Shown: positions 36,124 through 49,480 of the stretch, in pieces | Position numbering within the stretch: the stretch's first letter is position 1 | Layout of the letters: every line of letters starts with the position of its first letter | DNA from: Moniliella sp. 'wahieum' | Lineage: Eukaryota > Basidiomycota > Moniliellomycetes > Moniliellales > Moniliellaceae | Assembly (NCBI GenBank): GCA_003971905.1 | Contig: RSEE01000006.1 | Coordinates: 558,001-622,000 of the forward strand | DNA: 64,000 bases | Reading direction: 5' to 3' | Position numbers and translations under genes: made by a program | Notes under the pieces: model-generated | What the model was told of the DNA's origin: nothing | The model's input: the letters and a program-made list of their open reading frames with translations, nothing else | Databases searched by the model: none

Positions 36124-39100
36124 TCAGACCGCCGACGCTGCCTCCCTCGCTGCCGTCGCCACGTGGCCCAGCAGCGCTGCGACGGTGCGTGCTGCGGCGC
36201 TGCCGCCAGCGACCAGCGCGCCGAGGCGAACGGCGTCGCGCAGCGGGTCCCACACCACGTCCAGCCGCACCACCACCGCCGTCGCTCCTTCCCCACCGGC
36301 GCCGCCATACTCGGGCCGCAGCCCCACATCCAGCTGCTCCGGAAGCGCATCCTCGTCCTCGCTTGGGTTAAGGCTTAGGTTACCGCCCCCGCCTCCTCGC
36401 GTCCCTCCTGGCCACAGCACGTTGACCTCCGTGTCGGTCACCTGGCCTGCCGACGATGCCGGACTGGTCCCTTCCCATGCCCGCTGTCGTCCCAGCTCTT
36501 GCTGCACCGCCTGCGCCAGTTGCAGCAGTCCGCTGCCCGACAGGCCATCCGCCCCGTCCGCGGCAGTAACGACGAGCGGCAGCGTGTGGGCCAGCGGGAC
36601 GGCCGTCCGTGCCAGGTCGATGCCACCCAAGCTGGTGCTTCGGCCCAAGCGCACTACGCCCATGGTTACATCCCGTGTGCCGAGCAGGCGAGCCAGCGCG
36701 TGCGCCCACGAGGCGAGCAAGAGACTGCGAACGGTTACCTTGCCCTGCCACGCGGATCGAACCAACGCCTGTTCCAGCTGGGCCACGCCCACCAAGGCGT
36801 CGTCCAACCGGACAAAGGTGCCTCCAGCCACGGGTGTAGAACTCACAGGCCAAGCACGCCTACCTTCCATCGAAGGGCTGGGCTGCTGCAACGCCGAGCG
36901 AACTAAGGTGACTGGTGCGGTGGCGAGCGTTCGGGCCCAGTACGCCTGCACTTCGGCTTGGCCCGCCTTGTGCGCTGCGGCCCACGCTATTGTGGCATAT
37001 CCGTCAGGACCCACGCGCGTGCCAGGGAACCGAACAAGCTGAACCCAATCCGACACAAGCAGTGCGAGCGATTGCGCGTCGTACAGTGCATGATGCAAAT
37101 GCACCAGTGCCACCACTTCCTGTTCCAATGGAACAAGCTGGATGTGAACCAGGTCCGGGTGCCTGGCGCGCTCCACGTCGGCGTAGAATGCTGTCGTCCA
37201 CTTTTTGGCCACTGCCTCCGCCCACCCACGCACGCCCCTTCCTTCCTCAGGAGATGCCTCGACGGGACGCACGGTGATGTGAGCATCCTCTTTTCCCACC
37301 TGGGCCAAGGTGCGAGACGGGGTAAAGTTCAGTCGCAGCACTTCGTGGCCAGCAACAAGCTCAGACCAAGCGTGGGCCAGTTGTTCCACAGTTGGCCCGC
37401 AGAAGAGGTATGCAAATGTTGATTTCTTCTTGGAGCGGACCCGGAAGCAGATGATCCGCCTGGGAAGGGAGGATGGGGATATCCGTCTCGGACAGGGCAT
37501 GTCCACTAGGAGCAGGCGTCGATGTCAGTGCCAAGCGAGCAATGCCCTCAGGCGTCTGCCCCTCCAAGATCTGGCCGAGGGTAAGCGGCGCGATCAACGA
37601 GTCCCGGCCGAACCGGTGGTAATGATGCACAATAGCAATGGCCGTGACAGAGTCGACACCCAGGTCGACCAGTGGAGTATGAGGCAGAACTTCGTCCATG
37701 CTCATGTTGACCACATGCGCCACGGCTTGCCGCACGCAGCGCGTTACCTCTTCCGATCGTTCAGCTACCTCGTCCGGCAAGGCCTTCTCGGCAGATGGTT
37801 CGTTCTTAGGTGAGCGGCAAGGTGGGCATGCCTTTGGGCTGGGTCGATGCCAAGATGGCCCCAAGTTGGTCCTCTGGTTGGGACAGAAGCACACGTCGCA
37901 TCACTTCAGCCCACCACTGAGCCACTCCCCGCGTCCAGTGTCGTTGATCGTCCAAAGAAAGATGGGGCGAGCGAGGTGTAAGCACCCGAACCGACAACTG
38001 GTCCCGTCCAGCTCGCACTTCAAAGTTGAGCCCGTACTGCACCTGAGCGCCCTGCTCGTCTTCCCCCTCGTCCATAGGAGAACCTGGTTGGGTGGGTACG
38101 TCGAGCGACTTGGTAGTCGAACAGCGTGTCGAACAGTTGTCCGTCTGGCGACCCTATCCCATCTCGTCGACGGGTCTGTCCTACCGACTGAGTCACTTGG
38201 CGGAGAGACACCCGGTCGTGCTGGCCCTCCGCGTACATCAGATCCTTGAGGGAGAGAAGGGCGTCATGGACGCTCAGACGAGCCATCTCGTCCGTCAAGA
38301 TCAGAGCCGGTACGGTATTGAGCAGACAGCCGGCTGTGACGTTGGCCATACCGGTTCCCACTCGCGTCCGCAATGACGAGACGCGGCCCAGAATCACCTT
38401 GGCTTGGCTCAAGGGGTCCGCGATCCCAGCCCGTACCCATGCTGCAGCGAAGGCAGCGAGGACGGCGAGAGTAACGCCTTGCTCGGCCACCCACGTGCGC
38501 GCTTGAGCTAATGTGATGCCCGGACAGATTGGACGCTGACGACACTGCCGGTCGACTCTGCGGTTGCGACAACGGGGAGCGGAGGCAGGGGTTGGCAAGG
38601 CGCCAGACGATCCACCCAAAATGTATGATCGGCCTCGGTGGGCAACAGATCGCGCACGACAGAACTAAAGGGAACAGGGTGGATGTCGTCTCTTTCGGAT
38701 TTCTTGTCTCCTAGGTAGGCCAGCAGAGCATCCATGCTCACCGCGTCATAGAGCCTGCACCACAGTGGTTAGTCCAATACGCATCAGGGTCGGATTCAGA
38801 AACAGAAACGTACGCATGGTGCAAAGTCAACGTGAGATGGGTAGGAGTGCGCACTCGCACCGCCCAAGGCTGACGACCTTGGCGATCAGCGCGCGCAGCT
38901 GGGAAGGTTCGAGAAGCCTAAGTCCAAAGCACCAGCCAGTACGGCCGCATGGTCGTGACGGACGGTCTGAACCCAAGGCATGCCCCGCTCCTGCCCTGTT
39001 GCGTATCCTTCTTGATCAGGATGAAGGGAGAAGGAGAGGCAGAGCAGATCAAATGCCCGAATGGCCTCAAGCAAAGCGCTGTGGGCCCCCACCCCCTCAG

Positions 39101-42100
39101 GCAACGTGACCGAAAGGTGTGGACGTACCGTTGACCCTGCGAGGCTAGTGCTTGGCTCAGCATGCCGACTGCATGGGTAAGCAAGGCAAGACTTCGTCCA
39201 CAGGCAAGGCGTTTGGCTGCAGCGCTGCCCCACGGGTTGGAACTTGTACCTGTTCCAGCCCCAGAGCCGCATCAAGGGAGAGAATTGTGTCGTTCTCCAG
39301 CACGGTCCGAGGCCGCACCGGCATGCCAAGGGCGCGACTCAGGCGTTGCGCCAGCGCAATCGAGGCAACAGAGTCCAGCCCCAACCGAACAAACGGAGAA
39401 GTGAGAGTCATTTGGTCCGGCGCACATCCCACAAGGTCAGCCACCACTGAGCGGATCGTTTCTTGACGCGCATTCCCCCGAGGAGTCTTCGTTCGATGGA
39501 GACCCGCGTGTCTGACCCGATCCGAGATCCAAAGCAAGGTAAAATGACTCAATGGCATGCCGGTTGACCTTGTTGTTGACAGTCAAGGGGAATTGAGCTT
39601 GGCTACAACCACCACCCGCGCCGGGATCATGTAGGGCGCCAGCGTCTTCCGCACCTGGTCAAGAAGGCTGTGCGCCAAACCGTCCGCTGCCGAGTCGGTG
39701 CGTGCGACCAACGTATCCTGCACCAATTCCTCTCCGTTCGTCGGCGCAACAATGGTAACCAGCTGCTTCCGAGCGCCAGTGGGATGCCGAACGTACAGAC
39801 TGACCGCATCGGCCACCTGCCGTCCGAGCCAGCGGCACAGAAGGCAGCAGAAATCTCGTCCAACTCGACCCGCTGGCCGTTGACCTTCACCATCGATTTG
39901 TCAATCCGCCCCAAGATCTGGGTCCGACCGCCTGGCAAGAGACGGCCCGCATCGCCAGTGAGGTAAATGAGGTGCCATCCTCCAGGTGAGTAAAGGCTTG
40001 AGCGGTCAGATCGGGCCGGCCGACATAACCAGTGGCCAGTTGCGGGCCGGCAATCGCAATCTCACCCTCGCAACCGTAGGGTAACCTGCCGTGTCCCGCG
40101 TGGGAGCGCCGGACAACCAAGACAGTACTGGAAGGGTAGGAGGTGCCCACCACTGTCCGTGCCGTTCGCGGTGTCATGAAACCAAGTGTGTTGCCCACCG
40201 TTGTCTCGGTTGGTCCCCAGGCGTTGATAAGCTTATGAGTAGGCCCCCACGTGTCAAGCACACGGGTATCCATTGCGTCGCCGCCGCTCATCAGCCACTC
40301 CAGCCGATCGGCCAGGTTGGGATCCACGTACCCAACCAGGGCCGCAGGCAAATCGGCCATGGTAATCCCCAGTGTGACCAGCGCAGAGGACAAGTCGGTC
40401 AGGAGCCAGTCCTTGGGACCGGAAGCGAGGGAGAACCCCAGGCCAAAGGCAAGCAGATCTCCATAATCGACACATCAAACCCGGGCGAGGCCAGTTGAAG
40501 AAGGCGAGAGTTGGAATGATGGGGTAAGATTTGGTTCCAAGACACAAGGGCGCAGCTAACGCGCGGTGCGTCAAACACCCTTGGGCTGCCCCGTCGACCC
40601 GCTCGTAAACAAGATGTATGAGGGAGATGATAGACTAGGTATGGCCAATTGCTCATCCTCAGCATCTCCTTCCGAAAGGACAGTAGGAGACAAAACCTGA
40701 AACTGGGCAAACGAAGGAAGAGGCTCCGACGAAACGATGGCCAGCTCCATTCCGGCTTGCTCAGCGGTGGTAAGCATGTACGTCACTCTTCCATTTGGAA
40801 GAGCGGGATCGATAGGCAAGTAGCCCTTTCCGGATTTCCACACCCCAATGAGGGTCATGTACAAGTTCGGCCCGGTCCAGGTGGACACCGATGACCGAAG
40901 CGGCAGGGCCAACCGTTGAAGTGCGGTTGCAATTCGTCCACTTGCCTCGTCCACCTCGCATAGGTGTAGATGCGCGTGGATCCTGTAAGAGGATCGTGCC
41001 ATCCAATGGCTGGCGCGCCCGGCTGTTGTTCAACGTGGGTCTGGAATTGGCGCAAAAAGTGTTCAGGCTCGGTGGGTTGGTACGGGGTTGGGTTGTCTAG
41101 GGCCAAAAGGTCGAGCCCCACTGCCGGTAGCTCCAGCTCATCCGGTTCTTGCTCAATAAAGGCACTGAGTTGCTTCAGCACCAAGTCGGCCGACGCAGCG
41201 TTCAAACGATCAAGCGAGTATGCCAGCGTGACAGTCATCAGGTTGTCCCGAGGATTGGCCGTGGCTCCACGCGAGCGGGAATCCATGAGACATGGCCGCA
41301 TCTCCAAGGTGTTAGCAGACGGTTTGCTTCTTGGTACTACGAGCACATCAAATGGTGGTGCATCAAGCTGGGCGGCGCGTAAGATGGAGGGAAGGCCGAT
41401 TTCTTGGGCAGCAAAAATCTGTCCAAACTCTTGTGTAACCTCTTGATTGGCACATCCACGGATAACCACTGTCCGCTGCTCCCTGCCACCGACAGGGGAC
41501 CAAGTTCAAGAGTGGACCATGACCTCTTCGATCCCCTCCAGCGGCTTGTGACGACCGTGAAGAACCAGCCCCACACACACATCGGACGAAGCAATGTACA
41601 TGCTCACCAGCCGTAACACTGCACGGGCCACCAAACTTGCACGCTGCCCCCGTGTTGGAGGCACGCTCCTTGAGTGTCGACAAGGGCACCGCCAACTGCA
41701 TACGCACATCATGCTGCTGGCCCGATGAACATTGTCGATACGCTCGCCCGTCAAGTTGGGGAACGGGGCAAGGGCAGCACCCTCCAGGTGTTGGGACCAA
41801 AATTCGCTTGCCCCACGGGCAAGGAAGACAGCAAGGCCGTCGCAATTGAGGTGTGTGGCCGGGAAGCGGTGGTGGAGGGCGCCATTCCAGAGAGCCTGCA
41901 GCTCAGAAAAGAGCAACTCGAGTGACACGCCATCATACAGTGCATGATGTATAAGCAGACCATCTCGCCCGAGCCCACCTGCACCCGTATCGGAGGCAAG
42001 GTCGCTAGTTGGTAACCATCTCCAACTCGTCTGTTGAAGACCACGGTGAATTGAACTTGGTGACCACACCGGAAGGGAGGTCCTTCAGGACAATCTGAAC

Positions 42101-45100
42101 CCAACTTCGACCATAAGGAACAAAAGTGGTACGGTAAATGGGGTGTGCACGCGCAACAGATTTCCTATACTCCGAGTCAGCAAAATCCGTGGGCATGGGT
42201 GAAATGGGACGACGTACCATGAGGCCTCAGCTGCTGAAAAGTCCACATGAGGGGGGAGGTTAAGGGAGAAGGTAGCCAGGTAAACCTGGCCCTCGGATAG
42301 CACCGATTCTGACAGCATGGCTGCTTGCGCAGGTAAGGTCGGTCCGATCAAATCAATATCAGACTCGGAAAGTCCAGTGGTGGAAGCCACTTCTTTGGTT
42401 GAGGGCAGAACGATTGGTGCGGCAGGTGAAACACTGAGCTGTGTCAGCAGGTGGTGTGCCAACGATCGGATGGTAGGGTATTGTAAGATGGTATGCGATG
42501 CGACGGGTTGCCCCATCCGTTTGGAAAGAGCATGGGCTGCGCGGATCGCAAGCAAACTGTCCAGACCCACAAAGAACAAGTCTTGATCCATTGATATCGC
42601 CTCTCTGGAGGAGAGAGGTAAACACGTCGAGCAAGATATCGACATGCTTGAGGTCAAACACGCCCGCATCGTTCCCTGACTGAAGCAGCAACCCAGCCTC
42701 AGGGGAGGCACTGATCCACGTGACGGCCAAATTCGCCAACAGCTTGAGGTTCACCTTGCCAGATACGGTTTGGAGTGGAATAAAATCGACAGGGAAGACT
42801 CGGACAGGGACCATCCATGGCGGGAGCTTGGTGCGAGCAAAGTGCATCAATTCGTTAACGACCTGGGGCTGGGGACAGGGGAAGGATCGGCGGTGGTTCG
42901 CACCAGTTCGTGAGAAACCGCTGCACAGATCTTCTTGCCCTCAGCGCCCAACTCGAGAGCAAGCAAGCCACACTCAACCGTTTCCCGTCAGCTTCAAATT
43001 GGGAAAGAGCGGCAGCGATCTCATCCAACTCAATCCGCACCCCATTGACCTTGATTTGCCCGCTGCCTCCTTGACGTCCGAGGATCTCGACCGATCCGTC
43101 GGAATGCATACGGGCCAAATCTCCGGTACGGTAAAAGGCTGGCCCTGGTACTCGCCAAATGCACACTTTCCTTTCCAGAAAGATACCGAGCCACTTGGGG
43201 ACCCAAGATGACCAGTTCCCCAACCATGCCCAGGGGCAAGGGTCGAAGCAGCCCAGCGTCGGGAGCCGGAACAAGGTGCCCTTGCTCATTGAGGTAGGTG
43301 CTCCGTGAGTCAGCAGAGACAAGGTAGGTGCTGCCAGGGAAGGGCGGACCGACGTTGCTCGCCTTGGATCGAGGTGAACCAAAGCGCAAGATGAACCGAT
43401 AGTTGCCTCAGTTGGACCGTAAGCTTGAAGGACTGGTACACCTGCCCCACTCCAGAGAGTGATGGTGTCAGCATGCATCCTCTCCCCCGACTATAAGCAG
43501 GCGGAGCGAGGGTAAGTCTGCCGGTGCAACAGCCGCTCCGGACGGGTGGTGGAAGAGAGAGGGAACAACGGCGGAGTGAGTAACTCGCAAGGCTCGCATG
43601 GCGGCAGGTAAATCGGCCATCAGCACGTCCCGTTCTGCCGTAACAAGCGTAGCTCCCCGGCTGAGGGGCAACAACGCCTCGAGAAGATGCACGTCAAATG
43701 CCTCGGCCGAGCGGGCGAGAAAACGAGTGCCGTTTGTCCCTCTCACTTCCGCACCAAGGCCAGCTTGAGCCAGAGTCGAGTCAAACGCAGCCACAGCCCA
43801 GTCCAGATTCTTGTGAGAAAGGCCGACCTGCTTGGTGTCCCAGTTGACCCGGATGTGAACATGATGCAGGCCAATGACTCGGAGGAAGGTGGGGCGACAA
43901 GTCCCAGGGCGGCATGGCATACACAGTGGCCATGTTGACCGCTTTAGGTCCAGGCTCATCCGTGAAAACCAGGCTAGCACCCACCTGCGACAAAAGGGCA
44001 ACCTTGCGCTCAGGGGGAAGATAGATGTCGATCGGGACGTAGCACCGCCAGAGAGAATAATGCCCAACATAGCAGCATACGTATCCACAGAGCGAGGCAG
44101 ATGTACCGCAACTCGAGCAGATTCGGGGGTATGTTGAGCAAGGTAGGCTGCAACTTGGCTGGCAAGACGGGCCACCTCACCATAGGTATGACTGGTAGTG
44201 CGGAACGAACTACCGTCCCGACATACCTCGACAGCAATGTGGGTGGAGCATTCGGCCATACGGAGAATCAGCTCGCGAGCAAGGGTTGAAGGAGGCGAAG
44301 CAGGAGATGTGTACAGGCTAGGTCCGATTGGGGAAGAGCTAGGCTCCAACTCAACGCGTTGATTGACGTAAAGGGAGGCACTGTGATGAGTTGGTCGATG
44401 ACAGCGTTAAGTTGACGCAGCATTGCCTGCGCGGCCGCCAGGTCGATCAGATGGTAGTCAAACGACACCTCTGCGCTAACTGTGTCCTCAACCAAAACTT
44501 CCAGCGCCAGGGCGTGTTCGGCGCGAATGTTCGAGGGAAGTGCTTGCCGAGAGGGCCATTGTCAACCGTAGTTGTCGGAGAAGTGGGGTATAAGTAAACA
44601 ATGCGCTGTACAACGGTGCGTTGGCAGGGACAGCCAACAGGCGCCGAATGGATCCCGCAGACAACAGAGGATGGGCCATAGCGGCCTCTTGACTCTTGTG
44701 TACCGAGACAGCGAGCGAGGCGAGGGAATCCCATCCTCGGTCCATGTCAAAGTCAATGGGGACTGGAACGGTGGCGACAAGGCAAGTCTCGCCTCGCTCG
44801 CCCGCCCATATGCGGACGTAGGCTCACCGTTTCGCCCATGTTGAACTGAGACGTGCCAAAATAGAGACTGAGGAGATATCCCCAGGCTGCGGCGTAGATG
44901 GCACGTGGAGTGAGGCCCATCTTGTCTGCGATTGCCTCTACGGTGTTAGGACGACGTTAGGTCCATCTTTGCCAAACCAAAGACGGAATCGGGGTTAGCG
45001 TCGGGATGCGCTTTGAGTCGCACATCGGGGAAGGAGGGTACGTCCAAACGTCCCTGATGTACCCCTAGAGCCCGATCCCAAGTGACCAACACCTCTCTCG

Positions 45101-48100
45101 TCCCATTTCTCGGTTAAAGCCCAAGCACAGGAAATTGTATCGAGAACTGGAGGACCCAGCGGGGCATTCCCGTCCGATAGATAGTTAGTGTTGATGCGGT
45201 CTCTTAAGAGTGTGAGCGTTGTGGCATCATACAGCGCATGATGCATGCGAATGGTGAGCTGGCCTGAGGAAATGGTGTATCGGACTGGTGGTAGACCACT
45301 GAGAATAGGGGGTCCGTATCGACACAGTCCTCCGTGAGGACAGAGTGGCGTACTACTTGAAGAATGGGACTGAACCAGGAAAAAGGTCAGGAGAGTAGAA
45401 CAAAACGGGAACCCATACATACGGAATGTCCTTGATGTTGGCATAGGATATGGGATCCAAACTCGAGGCCAAATGGAGCACGTCGTCCGTGGCGACAAAG
45501 CAAGAACGGAGGGAAAGCTCTGGTTAATTGTCGCTTGGAGGGCGATGCGAAGACGGCCTAGGTCGGTCCCTTCTGAGAAGGGCAGTTCAATGTCCACCAT
45601 GTACGCACCTGGTGAGCGCACCGATCGGCCAACATCCCCAACTGGTGCTGGTGGGAGGAAAGACAGCCGCAATATCCTCAATTCCGAGACCAAGACTTGA
45701 GCTGTTCCCGGGAGGAACGTGTGGCTGAATTCGACAATTCGTCGAGGGGAGTAGGCCTACTTTCACTAGCCACCTCACTCTTGGTGAGAGGTAAATGAAG
45801 ATGAAGCCCTTCCACCAATCCAGCGACCCCACGTCGGCCCAGACGTACAATCTCGATCGGTGAGACGGTTGCATCGCTGTAAGGAGCTAAGATCTTGGCC
45901 AAGCAATAGCCCGCACACTATCCATACCCAGGGAAGCCAGAGGAGTCCGCTCCCCACGACCTCCACATCGGCTTGGCCCGTTAAATCAGCCACCAAGGCA
46001 CGAACCGCACTGACCAACTCATGGTTCTGCCGAGACCTTGGCCCTGCTCATAATCCAACTCGTCCTGTGGCTCCAGCAGCGATTCCCATCGAGCCACATC
46101 CAGGGTAGCCAAGATCTGTTCCAGCGCCACGCGGTCCACCTTTGCCGAGCTCGTGCGGGGAAATCCGGCATGGAGCACAACAAAGAGGGCGGGCACCATG
46201 TATGCGGGCAAGTGTTCCCGCGCCGCCAAGCGCAACGATGCAGCCACATGGACCGCGTCTCGTACGGACCTGGCCTACCACTTGATCGCCGCTGTCTTGG
46301 CCAATGCAAGCAAAATGGCACAAAACTTGGTCCCCTGCTGGCGAGGGGAACGCCATCGTCAGGCTATCCGTCACGTCCAACTCGGCTGCGTTGGTTCGCA
46401 GTGTCGCAGTGATTTCAGCCACCTCGATGCGAATGCCATGAATCTTCACTTGGTCGTCATTGCGACCGAGGAAATGGGTCCGCCCCGAAGTCGAGAAACG
46501 AACGAGGTCGCCTGTGCGGTAGACAATTTGAGAGCCAGGTGTCTGTGTATAGCCAAGCTGCTCAGCCCGATCGACCACCGTCGGGCCCAAGCTGAGTCCA
46601 GAAACGCTTACGAACTTATCAGCAGTTTTAGCGTCATCGTAAAGGTAAGACTGGGCAAGCTGGGGTCCGGCCAGTACGAGCTCGGCAACAGCACCGGCAG
46701 GTACGGGACCCAAATCTCCTGGATCGGTTGCACCGGAAGGAGGGCCAAGGCCCCAGTACCGACCGAAGCAAGAGGAATGCCAATGTCGCCGGACAGAGCT
46801 TCGTCCAAGACTGGGATACGTCGGTGGAAAGCGATCAGTGTAGCCTCTGCCGGGCCATAGAGGTTGAGCAGGGTGCAGTCCTTGCTCCATCGGGCAGCCA
46901 CAATGGGAGTGCACTTCTCTCCACCGTTAATCACCACACGTAACGCGGGGGCTTCGTGGCGTGGAAGTAGTGCCAAGACAGCTGGGGTGAGCAGGGTGTG
47001 TCGCCATGGTTGACGAAGGCATAGACCAATGTCAGCAATGTGTGATCCCCGATCTGAAGCCACCAGGGTGCCACCCAAAGAAAAGGTAAAACGTGTCGAG
47101 GATGGAAAGGTCAAAGGTATACTCGCTGAACTGAAGGTAGCGCAACTGCTTTCCTTTGCAAGTAAACTCCGAGTCATGCGGGATCACGTCAAGGAGAGAT
47201 TCAATCACAGCAATGACGCTCCTATGCTCAATAGCAACAGCTTTAGGCAATCCTGTGGTTCCCGATGTCCAAATGAGATAGGCAAGATCGCTTCCAGTCT
47301 GCGCACAAGCTGGTACCTCGACAGGGTTGGAAACATCAACGCCTTCCTGGTCGAGACGAATGACTGGCACGGGTACCATACCCGACTGATGCATGTCCTC
47401 TTGAGCCATCTGGGCAAGGGTAGCACCAAAAGTGAGCACCGCAAGGGGCTTGGCCTTCGCAATGAGAGCAGATCGGCGCTCCTTGGGCCAGTCAATGTCG
47501 ATAGGGCACCAAGCCGATCCCGACATGACGATGCCCAGCTGTGCTGCAAAGGTCCAGCCAGACTTGGGCAGCACTAGCACCACAACCTTGGCCTGAGCCT
47601 TGGATGAAAGGGTAAGGCGGTGCCTCTCAAGAGACCAGCTATGCGAGTTGCACGAGCGAAAAGGTCGGCGTAGGTCCATGTCTGCGGGTAGACGCCATTG
47701 AGTTCATCTCCATTTGAGGGCGTCGCCAGGTACGGCTGGAAGTCGATAGCAATCTTGTTCGAGTATTGTGAACGCATGCCGAGAAGAGGGTGTCAAGACG
47801 AAGGGGTTTGGAAGAAGCTTTCGATGGACTAATAGGAGAACGAGACGGGGAACTGGAAAGGTCTTCCAGCAAGAGGTGACGGAGCGAAAGCAGAGGTAAA
47901 GGTAGACCCTCTGTCGGAGATGATCCAGGACCATTTGCGACGAGGTGGCATAACTGCTCGGCAAAAGGGACGCGGTCGAAGGACAGGGCGGTAGCAGCTG
48001 CGCTGATAGTGAGGTTGGAGGGGCCCACATGGATGGCCAGGCGCGTCAGGTCGCTTTGGACGAGATTCTGGGTGTCGTCGGCCTCAGCAGAACCATGAGA

Positions 48101-48391
48101 GAAAGCGGCGGTAGCTGGGAGGGAGGCAAGAGGGGTTGCGACCCAGGATGTGCCGTCGGCGTCGTCGATAACATAGAGAGCTCCATGGGGTTGAAGCAGC
48201 GTGATGGGTCCGCCATCGGGGTCGTGGGCAGTGTATGCGGCGAGGAGGCGGGCCAAGGCAGTGCTCCAGGCAGAGGGTGAATGGGACAGGGCCTGCCGAG
48301 GGAGGGGGCAGGCGAGGTGGGTTGCCGGCGCAGAAGACGCATGCTGCAGGCCCGTTGCATCGGGGAAGAGGCGCGCGGCCGTGGCGGACAT
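36124..48391 (-). CDS. Ferrichrome-type siderophore nonribosomal peptide synthetase
   Basis: About 4,000 residues. Domains from the N terminus: A1 (47.78-46.05 kb; YLIWTSGTTGLPKAV, YRTGDLVRF, GRNDDQVKIHGIRIE); T1 (about 45.93; LGMDSVRAIA); C1 (45.7-44.4); A2 (44.35-42.83; YRTGDLARM, GQIKVNGVRIELDE); T2 (about 42.57; VGLDSLLAI); C2 (42.4-41.1); A3 (41.04-39.57; YILFTSGSTGQPKGV, NAWGPTETTVGN); T3 (about 39.35; LGLDSVASIAL); C3 (39.2-37.87); T4 (about 37.65; LGVDSVTAIAI); C4 (37.5-36.12). All four C domains contain HHALYD. Three A domains followed by extra T-C is the plan of ferrichrome synthetases, which join amino acids and N5-acyl-N5-hydroxyornithines and release a cyclic hexapeptide through the last C domain. 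There is no thioesterase. Introns: 45370-45422 (GTATGT...CTGAC...CAG) and 38755-38813. Start ATG 48391; the frame upstream only has GTG. Over a dozen frame switches occur. Product and A-domain specificities are not derivable here. Confidence 0.9.
38755..38813 (-). other. 59-nt intron splitting the catalytic HHALYD of NRPS C3
   Basis: On the minus strand it starts GTACGT, has CTAAC near the end and stops in GTGCAG. Removal joins CACCATGC to GCTCTATGAC, which reads HHALYD in frame. Without removal the motif is interrupted. Confidence 0.85.
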
Positions 48392-48571
48392 GACGCGTTG
48401 CACTGTCGCAGCGGGAGGAGGGGGGGGGGATGGGAAGGAGAGAGGAGAGGAGGAAGACGAAGGGGCGGACGGGAAAAAGGGGAAGGGATGAAGCTTGAAG
48501 CTTGAAGGAAGGGTGGTATTGGCTACCACATCGTCTGCGACAGTCACCTGTGAAGCTCCCTAGGGCCATCT

Positions 48572-48712
48572 GATCTCTTCTGATCTCTTCTGAGATGTTG
48601 AGATCCGATCATCGATCACCGGCTAGGGGATCACGCATCAACCGAGGGTTTTAGCGGGTGATGTCATAGATGAGATCATGCATTCAAGCATGCATCATGC
48701 ATCATCCAGGAC
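48572..48712. repeat. Iterated GATC / CTGATCTCTT / ATGCAT palindrome block
   Basis: Seen directly: three ctgatctctt-like copies, gatccgatcatcgatcacc and then catgcattcaagcatgcatcatgc-type iterations of ATGCAT and GCATGC. Similar elements occur at 14868-14985 and 57304-57366. Confidence 0.6.
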
Positions 48713-49146
48713 ACACCGGCCACCGTCGAGGGCCTGACAAACTAGAAGGTAACCGGTAAGTCGCAATGTTGCCCCTGCAGCCCCCTGTGTGGCGCCAACG
48801 GCCTGCAGGGGGAGGCAGCAGGCGGCATTAGGCAGTAGCATGCGACAGCATGCCTGTAGGCCAGTGCCTCGTGCCCAGACCACCGGCCACCACCAGCCTT
48901 GGCGGCCGCCATGCCGTCAGAAACATCGGCCGTGACATGCAAGACACGTGCATGCAACGTGCTACCAAGAGACGAATGTCCCATGCCATATTTGACCGAT
49001 AATCTCCTCGATCAGCTACTGAGCATGAGTCCATTCAACCGTCAGTGTACTCAGTGCTCCGAAGCTTGTGAAGCTTCCGGAAGAACTCCGACCTCAGCAC
49101 AAGGACAGGGGGATTATGCGTACGTAGATGGGCAAAAGTAAATGAG

Positions 49147-49152
49147 AAAAAA
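49147..49152 (-). terminator. RNA polymerase III terminator
   Basis: Six consecutive T on the minus strand directly follow the discriminator base of tRNA-Tyr. Confidence 0.85.
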
Positions 49153-49248
49153 TCTCCCCTCTGGGAGTCGAACCCAGGACATTCAGAGCGGCTATTTAAC
49201 CACGTAACCAATTACAATCTGACGCTCTTCCAACTGAGCTAAGGAGAG
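49153..49248 (-). tRNA. tRNA-Tyr(GTA) with intron
   Basis: The acceptor stem CTCTCCT/AGGGGAG (one T-G wobble) begins with C1-G72, the identity pair of eukaryotic tRNA-Tyr, with A73. D stem GCTC/GAGC, anticodon stem TCAGA/TCTGA, T arm CTGGG-TTCGACT-CCCAG. The loop TT-GTA-A is interrupted after position 37 by a 23-nt intron (49189-49211) that carries GTTAC, able to pair with the anticodon GTAA. All eukaryotic tRNA-Tyr genes of this type carry an intron here. Confidence 0.93.
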
Positions 49249-49480
49249 GAACTTGCCGAGACACGCCGTGTAATCCTGAGGTGATTGCCAATGCGTGACT
49301 CACTGCATCTTGCTCTATTAGGAGGGACAACACACCACTAGCTTCGGCTGAAGTCCACTTTGCGCGCTCACTAACGCATACGCACTGACTGTGCGTGTGT
49401 CCTTTGCTGCCCGTCTCCCAGTACGCACTCATCCTCCAATCCTATTCTTTCGCTGTCTTTCTCGGTTCGTTCGCTGATGT

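Larger units (their letters stand above)
48392..49152. other. Upstream region of the NRPS
   Basis: It should contain the NRPS promoter. The proximal 150 bases can be read in the NRPS frame (from a GTG at 48547) but hold no ATG. It includes a GATC/ATGCAT palindrome block (48572-48712). A single GATAAT is seen near 48992; I do not call it a regulatory site. Confidence 0.4.

Noticed and set aside
48392-49152. GATA-factor sites of the iron-repressor type upstream of the NRPS
   Set aside because: Only one GATAAT (near 48992) and no ATCWGATAA; not enough to claim an iron-regulatory site.
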